Of a DNA stretch of 64,000 nt, positions 11,501-29,068 are shown one piece after another (positions within the stretch are counted from its first letter, which is position 1; each line of letters starts with the position of its first letter). This stretch comes from Physella acuta (lineage: Eukaryota; Mollusca; Gastropoda; Physidae). Location: positions 394,001-458,000 of the forward strand of contig NW_026732655.1 of assembly GCF_028476545.1 (NCBI RefSeq), given 5' to 3'. Both the position numbers and the translations under genes were made by a program. The notes under the pieces were generated by a model, which worked only from the letters and a program-made list of their open reading frames with translations, was not told the origin of the DNA and ran no database searches.

Positions 11501-12347
11501 TTTGAACCTGCACATGCTTCCTCTGCAATGATCTAGTCAAGTTTCTAACTTTAAGTGATTTCATTGTTTTAAGATCAAGTTTAAGTTTCTTAATCACATT
11601 TTTTAACTGAAGAATAGCTTGATTTTTAATAACACACCTAGAACACCTCTTACCTCTTAAGTCATAACACTTTACCTGACTGCTTTTGTTACTTCCTTCT
11701 GTGGTTGAAGACATCTCTACACTGTGGTCAGCACCAATACAATAATTGTGTTCATCCAAGCGTGCTACATGAAGAATCCTACCTGTGGAAAAAGTTTCAT
11801 TATGCAAATCATCAACACCCATACTTACATCACTTGTGACAAAACCTTGATTCAAAATCAAATTCTCCTCAGCAGATGTTGACAGGCTTTCTATAGTACT
11901 CACTTCCTCAGTCACTAAACTTTCACTTGGATCTTGCTCAACATCAGCTGAAGGACCTGCAATGATACTTACATTACCTCCCACTACAAACCTTTCACCT
12001 AACAACTCAGCTTCCATAGTTGTGGAATGCACATCCTCCTGAGCCATGGGTTGAACAAAAAAAGGGCTGTACAGGATTTCAACCAGCCTATTCCAGTCGC
12101 GAGCACCAGTTCTCCGAAGCCGCTTTGTCTCAATCGTCAGCTTTTTAACTGCATATGCAATCCTTCGTACACCTGCCTCATCGTGCTCAGTACACAAATG
12201 CTGCTGCACTGCCAACTGCCTACTAAGTTGTATTACAGGAGTGGCACTGGAATAATGAATCTGGCGTGCAACATATCCATTAAGCAATGGAAGTGATGGT
12301 TCTAAGAAACCCTCAAGCAGGCCTGTATAACTGGAAACAGATTCCAT
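8571..12347 (-). CDS. hAT-like transposase-derived protein, four coding exons, 1081 aa
   Basis: Coding exons on the minus strand are 12347-10345, 10008-9844, 9759-9603 and 9491-8571. All three introns are GT..AG and the phases join without a break (3246 nt). Residues about 240-420 are basic and coiled-coil rich. A degenerate RNase H-fold core follows: Asp497 in 'IKFDATTKADKH', Asp596 in 'VTDRAA', then a hAT-type CxxH (Cys621, His624 in 'KCNIHPLD'). Near residues 870-915 'FSERCLGIADYLIRRSP' resembles the hAT dimerisation region with its SER motif. Residues about 1006-1055 (W-x-YNGRI…YTISYW) look like a small SH3/Tudor-type barrel. No terminal inverted repeats or target duplication were seen, and introns are present, so a domesticated host gene fits better than a mobile copy. 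A BED finger is absent. The family assignment is my reading of motifs. Confidence 0.7.
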
Positions 12348-12355
12348 AATTTAGT

Positions 12356-13741
12356 TCTAAACTTCAATTAAAATAGACAAAAAATTATAGACATATATGT
12401 TAAGGTATAATCTGAAGTTAAAATAAGAAAGCAAGTTAACAAAAATTAATTCAATTAATGTTTAGGTAGATTTGTTGTAGTATATAAATTAAAGTAAGTA
12501 AGTATAAACTAATTACTGGATCCTAATAAATAAATGAAACAGTTTGAAGTAACAAATGTCAAAATCAATTTAAAATTAAAATAGAAGAACTAATCACAAC
12601 TTAATAATAAATTAGAAAATCTAGCACACTCTTGAAAATTTGATTGTCTATACTATAGACTATACTATCCAGGCCTACACCTTCTGATTTTAATTTTAAT
12701 AGTCCTACTGCAATTAAAGAGTCTGTAATTTTTAGGAGAGAATAGGAAAATAATACTTATCTTGTATTCTTTTTGTCTATTTTACAAATATTCAAGATGA
12801 AGAATTAGATTTAGACTGCTTGTCTCTAGATCTAGCTAAGCTAGTACTTAGCTAGAGTCCTAGTAAGTTTAATATTAATGTAGACTAGACTGAAAATGAA
12901 AAAGTGAAAGAAAAATAATTGATATGCGCAAAGTATTGCTAGATCTATATTTTTTAAAATGTGCATTCTAGGCCTAGATCTATTATAAATTATCTAGAAT
13001 CTAGAATAGATTTAAGAATCTAGACTAGATCTAGAATATATTTATTATTCATAGGCCTATATAATAGAATTAATAGGGACTACTATTATATTATAATATA
13101 GATCTAGATCTTTAATAATATATATAATATATAGAATCTACTAGGCTAAAAAAGATAGATCTAGATCTACCTAGGCCTACTAACTAGATTTTAGAATAAA
13201 TAATAGAATTTAGATCTACTTGTTAACTAGTTTTGTAACTAGGCTGTACTTAAAATGATTAAAATGTTCTTGATAGATCTAGAATCTAGATCTAAAATCT
13301 AATACAATTATAATTTAATGGGCCCTACGTAGGCTAAGTAAATTTAACAAAATTAATTCAATAACTCACATATATGTAATTATAATAGGCCTAAGTCCTC
13401 AGTGTGAGTATAATAAACTAAAATAGTAATGCCTAATTATTAGTAAAGGTTTCAATTAGGCCCCTACTATTAATTTATTAAAATATGAACGCATACTAAA
13501 TCTAGATTTAGTACAAACAGCTGTAAAAAAATGCGATACCACGAGATTTTAATAATATTTTAATAACTAAGAAATGGCGCGAAATTAAGGCTCTATCGCG
13601 GTGAGCCTTCCTAGGCTTGCGGAACATTGAAATCGTAATTTTAAAATATAGGTTAATTTTACAAGACCCAATTATTAGTCTAGTCATCATTTGGGCATGT
13701 CAATGTAAATATTAAGTACCTTATTATTTATAGACTCTTAC
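12356..13741 (-). other. Probable 5'UTR intron of the hAT-derived gene; TCTAGATCTAG-rich
   Basis: On the minus strand a strong donor AAG|GTAAGAGT sits at 13742/13741. A possible acceptor GTTTAG lies at 12358-12357, nine bases before the start codon. Inside, 12.8-13.5 kb is crowded with TAGATCTAGATC and TAGGCCTA motifs, a low-complexity palindromic texture. No ORF is supported here. Confidence 0.45.
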
Positions 13742-14020
13742 CTTATATTTCAGCACATTGCTCCTCTGTAAGATAACAAACGAGATCCAAAAATTAAAAT
13801 AGGCTTTGAATCTAAATCCTCTTGAGGTTAAAACAAAGATGCGCACGGTGTCATGCGTAGCTCAGGTGTGCTGTGTTAGCGCCGTAAGCGACACGGCCCT
13901 AAATACCAATGGTCAACCGGAAACAAGGAATTTAGGTTCAAGGTACAGCCATGATTACCATGGCAACAAAGGTCACGGCGCAAGCTGCGCAACTCGCTAC
14001 TTCAATTTTGTTTATAAAGT
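13742..14020. promoter_or_regulatory. CpG-rich candidate divergent promoter with CCAAT box and RFX X-box
   Basis: This is the only strongly CpG-rich island in the neighbourhood. It lies between the minus-strand hAT-derived gene and the plus-strand BTB gene. A CCAAT box is at 13906-13910. ATTACCATGGCAAC at 13954-13967 matches the palindromic RFX X-box (GTTRCCATGGMAAC) at 13 of 14 positions. The strong minus-strand donor at 13742 would end a non-coding first exon of the hAT-derived gene here. Whether it also serves the BTB gene at 14274 is inference. Confidence 0.5.
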
Positions 14021-14273
14021 ATCACATTTTACAGATCAAATTTCTAAAACAAATGTTTTATTTTGTTAAGTTCTAAAAATTTATGAGGTAATTAATTAAT
14101 GTATAGTAAGCTTGAGCAGTAAACTGCAAATTCAAAAAATTACTAGGGAAGCAAAGAATTATTCTAAAATTGCTTGAATAGTATATGCGTTACCAAATGC
14201 TCCATCGAATGACAACTATTTTGTTTTTATTTTAGATTAATAGGGCAACCCATCAGAGGCAAATTATATAGCA

Positions 14274-15206
14274 ATGAACAGCAAATTGGCAGTGGATATA
14301 ATCCAAAGTGTGGGCCGCTACTGGTCAGACAATGAACACAGCGACTGTAGAATTTCTGTGGATGGCCAGGTGTTTCAGGCCAGTGGCTTCCATCTCAGCG
14401 CTTGTTCAGAGTTTTTCAGGCAAGTTTTTCACACTGAGTCTATCACACACAAGGAGAATATCGTCATTAAGGGGATCAGTGCTGATGTGTTTAGTTGTGT
14501 CATCAAGGCGTTGTTTACAGGAGTTTTTGAACTTAATACATCCAATGTGTTGAATGTTTGGTTTGCTTCACATTATTTGAAAATTGATTTATTGAAAAGG
14601 AATCGTGAAGAGCATATTACTACATTTTTATTATCAATCAGAAACTACATTAGTATTTTCAATAGTATCGGCATCTTTATCTGCAAAGGTTCTCCTAATG
14701 TTTATAATAAGATAATCTCATTAATGGTAAATCATTTTAGTAAATTTAGTACAGCCCCGTCGTTTTTAAACATGCCGTCTGAAGTGTTATCAAAAATTAT
14801 AGAGAATGCAAGTTTTAATTCACACGACATACTAGTGGAATCTCTTCTCAAATGGGCAAGTCACGTTCCTAGCAATCCAGTTGGATTATTTCAATACCAA
14901 TTATACAGCGATGTTACTCAGCTTATGGATACTACCTCGCAGTGTCCGTCTGTAACATTCTCTTTCAAACAAGAACATCTTGGTCGATTTGTTGCTGACA
15001 GTGTCCCTAGGAGTGAAAACTTGGGGCAGTTAATCAAGAAGGTGGATTTTGGAAAATTTAGTGAATCTAGTCTGAAGATGCTTTTTGAAAACACTCTGGC
15101 TATGCAAAACCAGGTCATTAAAGACGCAGTCATGCATGAGTTGGCTGCTCGAACATTCTATAAGTCTGACATGAAGGTAGCAATTTATAAAAGGAACGAG
15201 TGCTAG
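14274..15206 (+). CDS. BTB-BACK protein, N-terminal part of a frameshifted long BTB gene
   Basis: The 310-residue frame starts 38 bases after a splice acceptor (TTTTAG at 14230-14235), so an upstream non-coding exon is likely. Residues about 18-115 form the BTB/POZ fold ('DCRISVDGQVFQASGFHLSACSEFF'), and about 120-225 the BACK domain. BTB-BACK proteins typically act as CUL3 ubiquitin-ligase adaptors in the cytosol. The first 84 residues are almost identical in DNA to the copies at 30.0 and 49.1 kb, but the following BACK is strongly diverged. The frame stops at 15204 while paralogs continue. The rest of the protein is found in the next frame from about 15193. The simplest explanation is one extra A in the AAAA run at 15189-15192: a real lesion, or a homopolymer error in the assembly. 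Confidence 0.8.
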   Translation: MNSKLAVDIIQSVGRYWSDNEHSDCRISVDGQVFQASGFHLSACSEFFRQVFHTESITHKENIVIKGISADVFSCVIKALFTGVFELNTSNVLNVWFASHYLKIDLLKRNREEHITTFLLSIRNYISIFNSIGIFICKGSPNVYNKIISLMVNHFSKFSTAPSFLNMPSEVLSKIIENASFNSHDILVESLLKWASHVPSNPVGLFQYQLYSDVTQLMDTTSQCPSVTFSFKQEHLGRFVADSVPRSENLGQLIKKVDFGKFSESSLKMLFENTLAMQNQVIKDAVMHELAARTFYKSDMKVAIYKRNEC

Positions 15207-16266
15207 TAATAGCATGCAGGTAGTCAGTGCCGGAAGTGGCATGCAGGTTTACCAGACAACAACTAACGTCTCAAATGCTTTAGCCTTAGCCCACTTAAAT
15301 ATAGAGAACCCGGATGTTTATGAAATCCCTGATTGGGCCGTGGCTGCACATAATAAACTTACCAACCGGATTCCTGACACGAAATTTCATACCGTATCTA
15401 GTAATTATTGTGAAGAACCAGTCATTGTTTACTTAGAGAATCGTACTTTCTTCATGTATAGCATAAACAGAGGTAGTTTTTTCTACTTAGTGACTACCTC
15501 CAGTTTAAACAGTTTAAACAGTTTTTATGTATTTGAAAAGCGTCTTTATTATAGTTGGCCAACATCTGATTCGTGGAATTCGTATTCAGAAGTCAGGAAA
15601 GTTAGTAATCCAGATTGTTCGGATTTAATTTTCAAGGGTAGTCAATCCGAAAGTTCTTCTGCTAAGTTGAAGTATTTTATGGCTTATCCCGCTATATACA
15701 AATTCGTGTTGTCTGACACGTCCTTATCAGTCTCTAAAAATGTTCTCGGCAAAAGCAGAGTGAGTTCATGGATAAATTGTCAAAGAATAAGTTTAGTAGG
15801 AACCAACATAGTCCACGTTGTATTTTATCATTCGTTAGTTATAGGAGATAAAATTGTCTTTTTCGTGAGTGGAGATGTGACAAAAATTATTTACTTTAAT
15901 TTGATATCAGAAACATTGCATGAAGTACACAGTGTAGAAAAAGAAATGGATAACTTTAAATTTTTTGAAAAATGTGGTATACATTACTTGCTGCTAGGCA
16001 GTGGCCATATGTTTGAGATTGTCAATTATGAGACGATTTCTTTCGTTTTCAGTCAACAACTTTGGACTGGCACATTAAACCTCTACGGCGCCTTCTACCA
16101 TCAAGATAAGCTAATAGTGGTTACTGATTTAAGAGCTAAAGTGAATGTTTGTGCTGTTAAGTTTAACATAAACTTTGTTCACATTGATCTCTTGACTTGG
16201 AATAGGCAATGTGAATTAATGAGAGTTCCTGAACAATGGCTAAAATCGCCTGTTCGTTTAACTTAA
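15193..16266 (+). pseudogene. C-terminal domain of the 14.27 kb BTB gene, in a shifted frame
   Basis: Open from the shift point, with the first Met at 15214, to the stop at 16264. It aligns with the C-terminal halves of the 30.0 and 49.1 kb genes: 'DVYEIPDWAVAAHNK', then 'NRTFFMYS', 'FYVFEKRLYYS', 'GDVTKIIYFN', 'LLGSGHMFEIVNYE' and 'LTWNRQCELMRV'. The domain is rich in short beta strands and looks like a propeller, but I see none of the Gly-Gly/Tyr/Trp pattern of true kelch repeats. The whole frame is conserved, so the upstream shift is recent or not real. An independent gene starting at 15214 is unlikely because the region upstream is coding homolog. Confidence 0.65.
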
Positions 16267-16269
16267 TCA

Positions 16270-16513
16270 TAAAGCTATACATAATAATATTTTTAAAAAG
16301 ACCACACTATCCATTTACCTATTTAAAATAACTTTTAGAATGCATCAATAGTGTAATTTTCCTTCTTCTAAAAAGGGGAAAACATATTTTTTAAGCACTA
16401 TAATTCTAAAGATTCAAATAATTTTGTAAAAGATGGTGAAAATGTGCAAAAAGTTTGTGCTTAGTTAAAAAATACACTCTCATCATTCTGTGATTATTAC
16501 TATTTAATTATAA

Positions 16514-16515
<2 letters not shown>
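16270..16515. other. 3' flank of the BTB gene
   Basis: AT-rich; nothing recognised. Confidence 0.4.

Positions 16516-16591
<76 letters not shown>
16516..16591. repeat. (TA)n microsatellite
   Basis: TA dinucleotides throughout. Confidence 0.95.
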
Positions 16592-16593
<2 letters not shown>

Positions 16594-18385
16594 TTTTTAG
16601 TGCATTATTACATATAAGCATTTTATTAAAATGTTTTTATGCATGCTTTTTCGTTCCGCTACACCTATAGCATTTACTTGCAGCTGCAAAATGATAGATA
16701 TTGCACTTTAATTAAGCTAGAAGTAAACTAAAACAGGCCCCTTAGCATAGAATTTAGCACAAAAGCGTGGGACCTACTTACGTCTTCTTTTTCTATTATT
16801 TAATTTTACACTTCTATAATCGACCTTGAGTGGTCTGTGGTGCAATCCACAGGAAAGTTCCATCACGGTATGTGGTGAAATTCACCAATAATTTCGATTA
16901 GTTGATTCGTACTTTGGCGACTTTAAGGTGGACATCCCATGACTCTGGGGTCACATAAATACCAGGAACGCTCTTCTCTCGAGGCAGTTGACCAGACATT
17001 TTGCCGAGAGAGAATGCCATGTACGACGCCATGTTGTATTTCATAAGTTAAGCAGCATTTTTTCCCTAATTACCCGTGTTTAAAGTATTTTTCTGTGCCT
17101 CACTTTAATTTCTAGTAGGTTGTGTTTATTACCTAAGTGCCATATCCTGTGTTTATAGTTACTTTGTGTTATTCTTCAACTCGTAAGTTGTGTCTTGCGT
17201 TACGTTTATAATATTTTACATGGAATCTAGAGTTTTTTTTTTGACTTGTATACATTTCAAAAGTTTGTAAATTGATTAAAAGTGTTATTAGTTACAGGAG
17301 TTCTTCGTGTTTCCCCCCCCCCCCCCCCCCCCTAGACGTTAGATACGAGATCACGGAGAGTTTTTGTTGTCTGGTACTCTTTTAGCTTGTAATTCAACAG
17401 TTTATAACCATCCAAAAGAATTCGGTACGTGAGTTTACTATACCAGTGGTAGAGTAGCGCCGTAATAAGCTAAAACGAATTACTAGAGGCTAGTACAAAG
17501 CTAAACATTCGGCGTATTTACAAACTGCATCCGAAACTGACCCCAAACTATGTTGCTCTTATAATTTTAAACCCACTGGTCAACTTATCATTGGGGTTTT
17601 ATGAAGATGTATTGCGTCTTTTACGACACGTAAAACGAAGTGTCGTATTCATTAGTTAATTTAGTTACTCTTAATATGAAAAAGACAATATAAAATAACA
17701 CCAATTAGCATATCCAATCTTTTTAAAGCCAAAAGATTTGTCAATAACCTAACATTGACAATACACTACATGCAATATGTGACGTGATTGAGTTAAATGA
17801 GATCCGATTCGATTATTGATTTTAAATTATATTTTTCTTAACTTCTTTACCGTTTTTTAAGCCCTACTGCGGATTACTTTCTGATTGTTCGGTACAGCAT
17901 TGTCAACGATCCATTGAATCTCTGCTGGTGATTACTTTCTGATTCAAAATGTTAAAATGTTTTAAAATAATTTTAAAAATAGTTTTCTACAACTTCTGTT
18001 CGAGATGATTTTTTCTTAGCGTTTCAATTGAAATAACAGAAAATTGCTGACCTATTAAAGTACATTAGATGGAATTTTATTTAATTACTGAAGACATTAT
18101 TTTTTATGCTAGGAAGAAAAGTCACTAGACAATTTATCGTGTTACATCTTAACAAAAAACAAGAAGTAATTCTCGTTTAGTTTCATTACATTTATTTTGT
18201 CTCAGTTTTGGTTTCAGTTTTAAAACGCGAAACAAATCTAGCCCGCAACTAGTGCTGCCGTTTTGGACGCGTAATAGGTATATCAGTATTTTGATTACTC
18301 GCTTCTTTCTCGTTCGTCCCGACTCTTACAAATTTCTAGTTTGAAACAAAACAACATAAAGCGTTTGTGAAGTTATTTCTTATTT
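16592..18385. other. Intergenic DNA, no gene recognised
   Basis: Includes a 21-base poly-C run at about 17312-17332. A moderately GC-richer stretch at 16840-17060 has a TATA-like CATAAATA near 16957. No ORF of interest. Confidence 0.45.
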
Positions 18386-18978
18386 TTTTTAGCGCAATTT
18401 CCATACGGACAATTGCGATTATTAACTCGTCATTTCTGGATGGATGGATGTATGGATGGATGTGTGTCCGCAGCTTTAAGTCGTATCTCCTCCTCAACAA
18501 AGCAATATCGAGGACTAGTTCCAAACCAAATATGTTAAGCAAGTTCCAAGGATGATTGTGGGCCAAAAATATTCATGGAATTCCTTCCTGGATTTCCCGG
18601 AAAAACCAAAAAACCTCGAACAAATGCAGTTTTTGCTCCATATTTCGGCAACCAGACCACTTAGCGACCTGAAACATAACATTTACCAATCGATTCCTGC
18701 CATAATTTAAACCAATATTGCCGAAGAAAGTTTTCAAAAATATCGTTTTGTTCGGTCACAAAAAAATTTCTTAATATATTTTAAACTGAGCATCTTGTAG
18801 GCCTGGTTTTAATTTAAACTGAGCATCGTGTAGGTTTTTAGCGCAAAGCGCTGAGGTTCGAAAGGATTTTACCATAGCGAATGAGCGGAGGTTCGAAAAG
18901 ATTCTTACGTAGGTCTGTTAATTCTAAAAAATTAATTAAGGAAATTGCGCTTAAATTGTCACTAGACTTTTTATTAAC
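18386..18978 (-). mobile_element. MITE, GCGCAATTTCC-end family, full-length or nearly so
   Basis: Bounded by TTTTAGCGCAATTTCC at the left and GGAAATTGCGCTTAAATTGTC…CTAGACTTTTT at the right. The blocks match those of the 35.71-36.41 kb copy in reverse order: 'gaggactagttcc', 'ggtctggttgccgagat' reversed, and 'gagcatcttgtaggcc'. Non-coding. Confidence 0.75.
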
Positions 18979-18979
18979 T

Positions 18980-20089
18980 TGTTTGTTATTGTTCGACTTT
19001 TACAGTTTTTATTTTTGAATGCATCATTTATATACAATAAAATATTTTATTTTTTAAAGCATGATTTACAAAAAAAAGTATAAAATATTTTACCTATTAT
19101 AAAGCAGCTTTTGTATCTAGTATGGAAAATTACGACTTAATAAAATTTGTTTTTCAGGAGTAGGTCTATAACAATACATCCAAAGAAATTTTAAAATAAT
19201 GATTATATGAATTTCGATTTATGGTACTATGGATGAATTGTCAGTTATTGATGTTATTTGGTAAATTTTAGTTTTAATTGTTTTTTTTTTATTTCTTCAC
19301 TGTTCACAATCAATAAAATTCTTTAAAAGTTATAATATTGTTGCTTTTATAAGTTCATATTATGTATATCTTTCCCTGCAATACAATGCCCACTATTTCC
19401 TTTCACTCAAAGATTATTTCAATAAAACAATTTATAAAACATTATTTTAAAACGAAACTGTAAATTTCCCAAAACATTAACTGTAGCAACGGATATAATT
19501 GATATATTTAACAATATAGGCCTACAGATGGTAATTATCGGTAATTATCTGATAGCTTACATTTATAAAATAACTTTTTTTAAACTTCAACTAGACGTTT
19601 ACAAAAGATACCAAGAAAATACGATGCTGCCCTATGATGTTACTGTTTGTTAGAATACATTTTTTAATTCTAATTTTCAGATACGTTTGGTAGAGAAAAA
19701 AAGACACTTGGGCCACTAATTTAAACACAGCTGTATCCACTATAATACATTTTGCATTTCTAGATGCTTTTACTTTTGTAACAAAATCATGTTCTGCATT
19801 GGTGGAAAATACTGAATTCTCCATAAGAGTTATAATTTGATGACGGTTTTCTTACATGATTTATTAAAAATGACTTTCCATATGCAATAACGAATTTTAG
19901 ATCATACATATCCCGTAACATTACACAATTCCAGCATCAAACAGGTAAACATTTGTTATTGAAAGGATAAAAAAATATAAATATAAATCAAAATCTCCCA
20001 TAACTACCAAACGTTAAACATGTGAATATTGTTTGAAAAATTATACTGTCTTAGGTTTGTAGCACTGGTCTTAGACTACCAAGACAAAG
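18980..20089 (-). other. 3' flank of the fucosyltransferase gene, duplicated at 52.97-53.5 kb
   Basis: From about 19380 to 20089 the sequence is collinear with 52967-53506, for example 'tcactcaaagattatttcaataaaacaat' split across both. This marks the extent of a segmental copy. No additional gene is seen. Confidence 0.6.
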
Positions 20090-26264
<6,175 letters not shown>

Positions 26265-28135
26265 CGTCGTGTCAATCTTGTGTCAAGACGTGCCTAGACC
26301 ATCTGTACATTTACCTCACTCGCTGTGTCTGATTATAAACCCGACACAATCACCATCTACATTGCAATAAGGCCTCGCCAGCTAAAACAACGAATCGATG
26401 TACACATTAAGGCTAAGAAAACCTTGAGTTTTTTAATGTGATTTTTAATGAGTCGAATATAAAATTTAATACATTGATTTCTCGTTCAATAATCACATGA
26501 TTGCCCGAACAATTGATTTTACCGCTGGTGAAAACATCAGTAAATGGCTAGGTCAAACTCGGGTCGGGTTGTTGGAAAATATGTGCGGTGATTGTTTTTG
26601 TAGTTTGATTTACTTAATTGCTCTCCGCCATTGAGGAGATTAGCGCAGCAAAAAATTCACCAAAATACTCTTTTTTCGTCATAATGGATACTATATACAT
26701 TTTTACTTTATAGTATACAGAGTATAGAGGAATTATTGTAATCGTGCACAAAAATCACAAGAAATTTTAACAGTTTTCACCGTTTTACACCTCGGTACTT
26801 CATCATACACGGAGTCAAGGAGAATACTTTTAATCAAGCAAAAACTCTATATCCAGTTTTATCAAAATTTTGGCTTTTTATGTGTATTCGAGTCAGAAAA
26901 AACTGGGTTTTGCAATTCTTTCCGTGTGTGTGTGTATGTGTGTGTGTGTGTAAACACGATAACTTGAGTACCGTTTCAGCTAGGTTGATGAAATTTCACA
27001 TATAGGTATTATATCAAATTTTTAGTTCTGTTTCAACTTTTTAGCAGTTTCCTATAAACGGAAGTGGGACTTTTTTTTTAGTTTTTTAAAGCCTATAACT
27101 TGAGTTCTCTTTCAGATAAATAAACGAAATTTCACATATAAGTAAAAAATCTAACTTTCTGCCTTTTTTCAAATTTTGAGTAATTTTCGTTGACCGGAAA
27201 AGAGTAATTTAACCTGTTTTCGATTTCTCAAACAAAAAATAAAATGAATTTATAAAGTACTAATAATATTCCGCACTATTATAGATAGATTGTTTACGTT
27301 AACTTGGTGCGCAATTCTTTTTTTTCTACTTTGATTCTATTTTAAATAGTTTAACTAATTATATTAAAAATTGATTAAAAGTCAAGTCTATATCTCGCGT
27401 TGCCATTCGAGAATGTTTAAGGGAGATTACTCCCAGTTTCAATGCGTTTTTGCTGTTTTTTCTCATTTTACAGGGTTGGTTTTTTTGTCTGTTTGTTTGT
27501 GTGTTTTTTTCGCGGCAAATCTTGTAACTCAATATTTGACCAGCTTATAATGCAGCGATTTCAAGATAAGTTCCACTTCGATGACAATACAAGTCTTTTA
27601 GAGATCACGAACTTTTAATGGTGTTTTAAATCAAATATTTTTAGTAGTAAAAATTAGGAATTACTAAAAAGTAGAAAATTAAACAAATATAAAAAGCTTT
27701 ATATTAACAAGCTATCAAAAGTACTGTAAATAAAAAAATAAAACTAATCTGCTTTCTTTTATAAAAAGCTTTGGTCACTCATGAGATCTATTACACATTT
27801 TAGAGACCACTGCTTTTATGAAGAAAGTGGATAAGTTTTATTTTCTTATTTTCAGTACATTTAAAAGCTTGTTGCCATAAAGGTTTTTTATATTTGTTTT
27901 ATTACAAACTTTAATTTAGTTCGCAACGTCTGTCTGTTAGTTTGCGGGTTTGTGGCAAATCTTTCAACTAAATTTTTACTCACTACTACTGCACCGATTT
28001 CGTTCAAACTTTTCAGATTCGTTCCACTTCGACGACAATACAAGTCTTTTTTTCTCGATTTAACTGGATATTTAAATAATTAGTCATTAAAAGTAGTTAG
28101 TTAAACTGTTTCGAAACTAAATGGAGATAACAAAA
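26265..28135. other. Upstream of the fucosyltransferase gene; two decayed repeat families
   Basis: 26265-26345 is the likely 5'UTR/promoter side of the fucosyltransferase gene. 26660-27420 resembles 53960-54600 ('taaacacgataacttgagta', 'gatgaaatttca', 'aaaaagcctataacttgagt'). 27480-27600 and 27920-28060 are two diverged copies of one unit ('cggcaaatctt', 'ttccacttcgatgacaatac'). No ORF of interest. Confidence 0.6.
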
Positions 28136-28139
28136 TTAA

Positions 28140-28540
28140 ATCACTGGATAGATTACTATATTCAATAACGTAAGGGGAGACAACTCAATAGAAGCGATCA
28201 CCCAGTCTGGTGAGCTGTGGTTCACGAGAATGTTTACAATTCGAAATTCGGTCGTTCTAGCAGTGGCGTAGCGAGGGGAGGGGGGCGGGGGGGGGGGGAC
28301 ATACGTACCCGGGCGCCGACCTAAAGGGGGGGGGGGCGCCGAAATGGGTTGGAAAAACAAATTGAAAGGGGGTCGTGCAAATCAAAAGTTCGAGGGGGGT
28401 GCAAATCAAAAGTTCGAGGGGGGGGGGGGGGTTCAAATCGATCGAAAGTTTGTCCCCGGGAAGGGTCGCTACGCCTCTGCGTTCTAGTGCAGGCTATTAG
28501 GGGCAGATCATTACGTTTTACATAATTTTTTGGATGTAAC
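28140..28540 (-). repeat. 'CACGAGCCGACC'-family repeat, split by a MITE
   Basis: In reverse complement it shares 'ctgcccctaatagcc' and 'gtgaaccacagctcaccag' with 469-900 and 40951-41250. The hAT-type MITE at 28261-28479 interrupts it, which gives an age order: this repeat first, the MITE later. Confidence 0.6.
28261..28479. mobile_element. hAT-type MITE with 8 bp target duplication CGTTCTAG
   Basis: Ends CAGTGGCGTAGCG … CGCTACGCCTCTG are inverted repeats. Perfect 8 bp direct repeats CGTTCTAG flank it (28253-28260, 28480-28487), the hAT signature length. The interior has G runs and a tandem 'gtgcaaatcaaaagttcgag'. A sister copy is at 45086-45288. Confidence 0.9.
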
Positions 28541-28969
28541 AAGGTTAAGAACTTTCTGCCGTCTGAATATAAGGTCATGGACGGTTGCTTTCACGGGGAA
28601 AATAATTGAGAGCTAATGATGGTGTTTTAAAGCGGATATTTTTAGCTGTGTAGACTTCGTAAATTAGAAATTAGTTGAAGATAGAACAAATAATTAAATC
28701 CTTTATAGAATTAAGTTTTAAATGCGCTGAAAATAAGAAAATAAAACTAACCTTCTTTCTTTAATACACGTTTTTGGTTGCTCATGAAATCTTTTACATA
28801 TTTTTTAGCGACAAAAGCTTTTATGAAAGAAAGCAAATTAGTGTTATTTTCTTATTTTCTGTGCATTTAAAAGCGTGTTGCGATAAAGTTTTTTTTTTAT
28901 ATTTGTTTTATTTTATAATCACAATACAATTTCCATCATATTTGTTCTTCATGTAATAATAAACTTTTG

Positions 28970-29068
28970 TGGGGGTGAGTCATGTGAGCTGATATGTGGG
29001 GTGAGTCATGTGACCGGATATGTGGGGTGAGTCATGTGACCTACTTGTGGGGAGGGAGTCACATGACA
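28970..29068. promoter_or_regulatory. 26 bp tandem repeat carrying AP-1 / M-box motifs
   Basis: TGAGTCATGTGA occurs at 28976, 29002 and 29028, exactly 26 bp apart. A fourth, inverted-like GAGTCACATGA lies near 29057. TGAGTCA is the AP-1 consensus and TCATGTGA an M-box (MITF/TFE type). It may simply be a minisatellite; regulatory use is inference. Confidence 0.35.

Noticed and set aside
12800-13510. Possible satellite of TCTAGATCTAG
   Set aside because: The motifs are irregularly spaced and mixed with other AT-rich sequence; there is no tandem period, so it is described as low-complexity intron.
16840-17060. Possible promoter or LTR-like segment with CATAAATA
   Set aside because: No second copy, no clear ends, no adjoining gene; support too weak to annotate.
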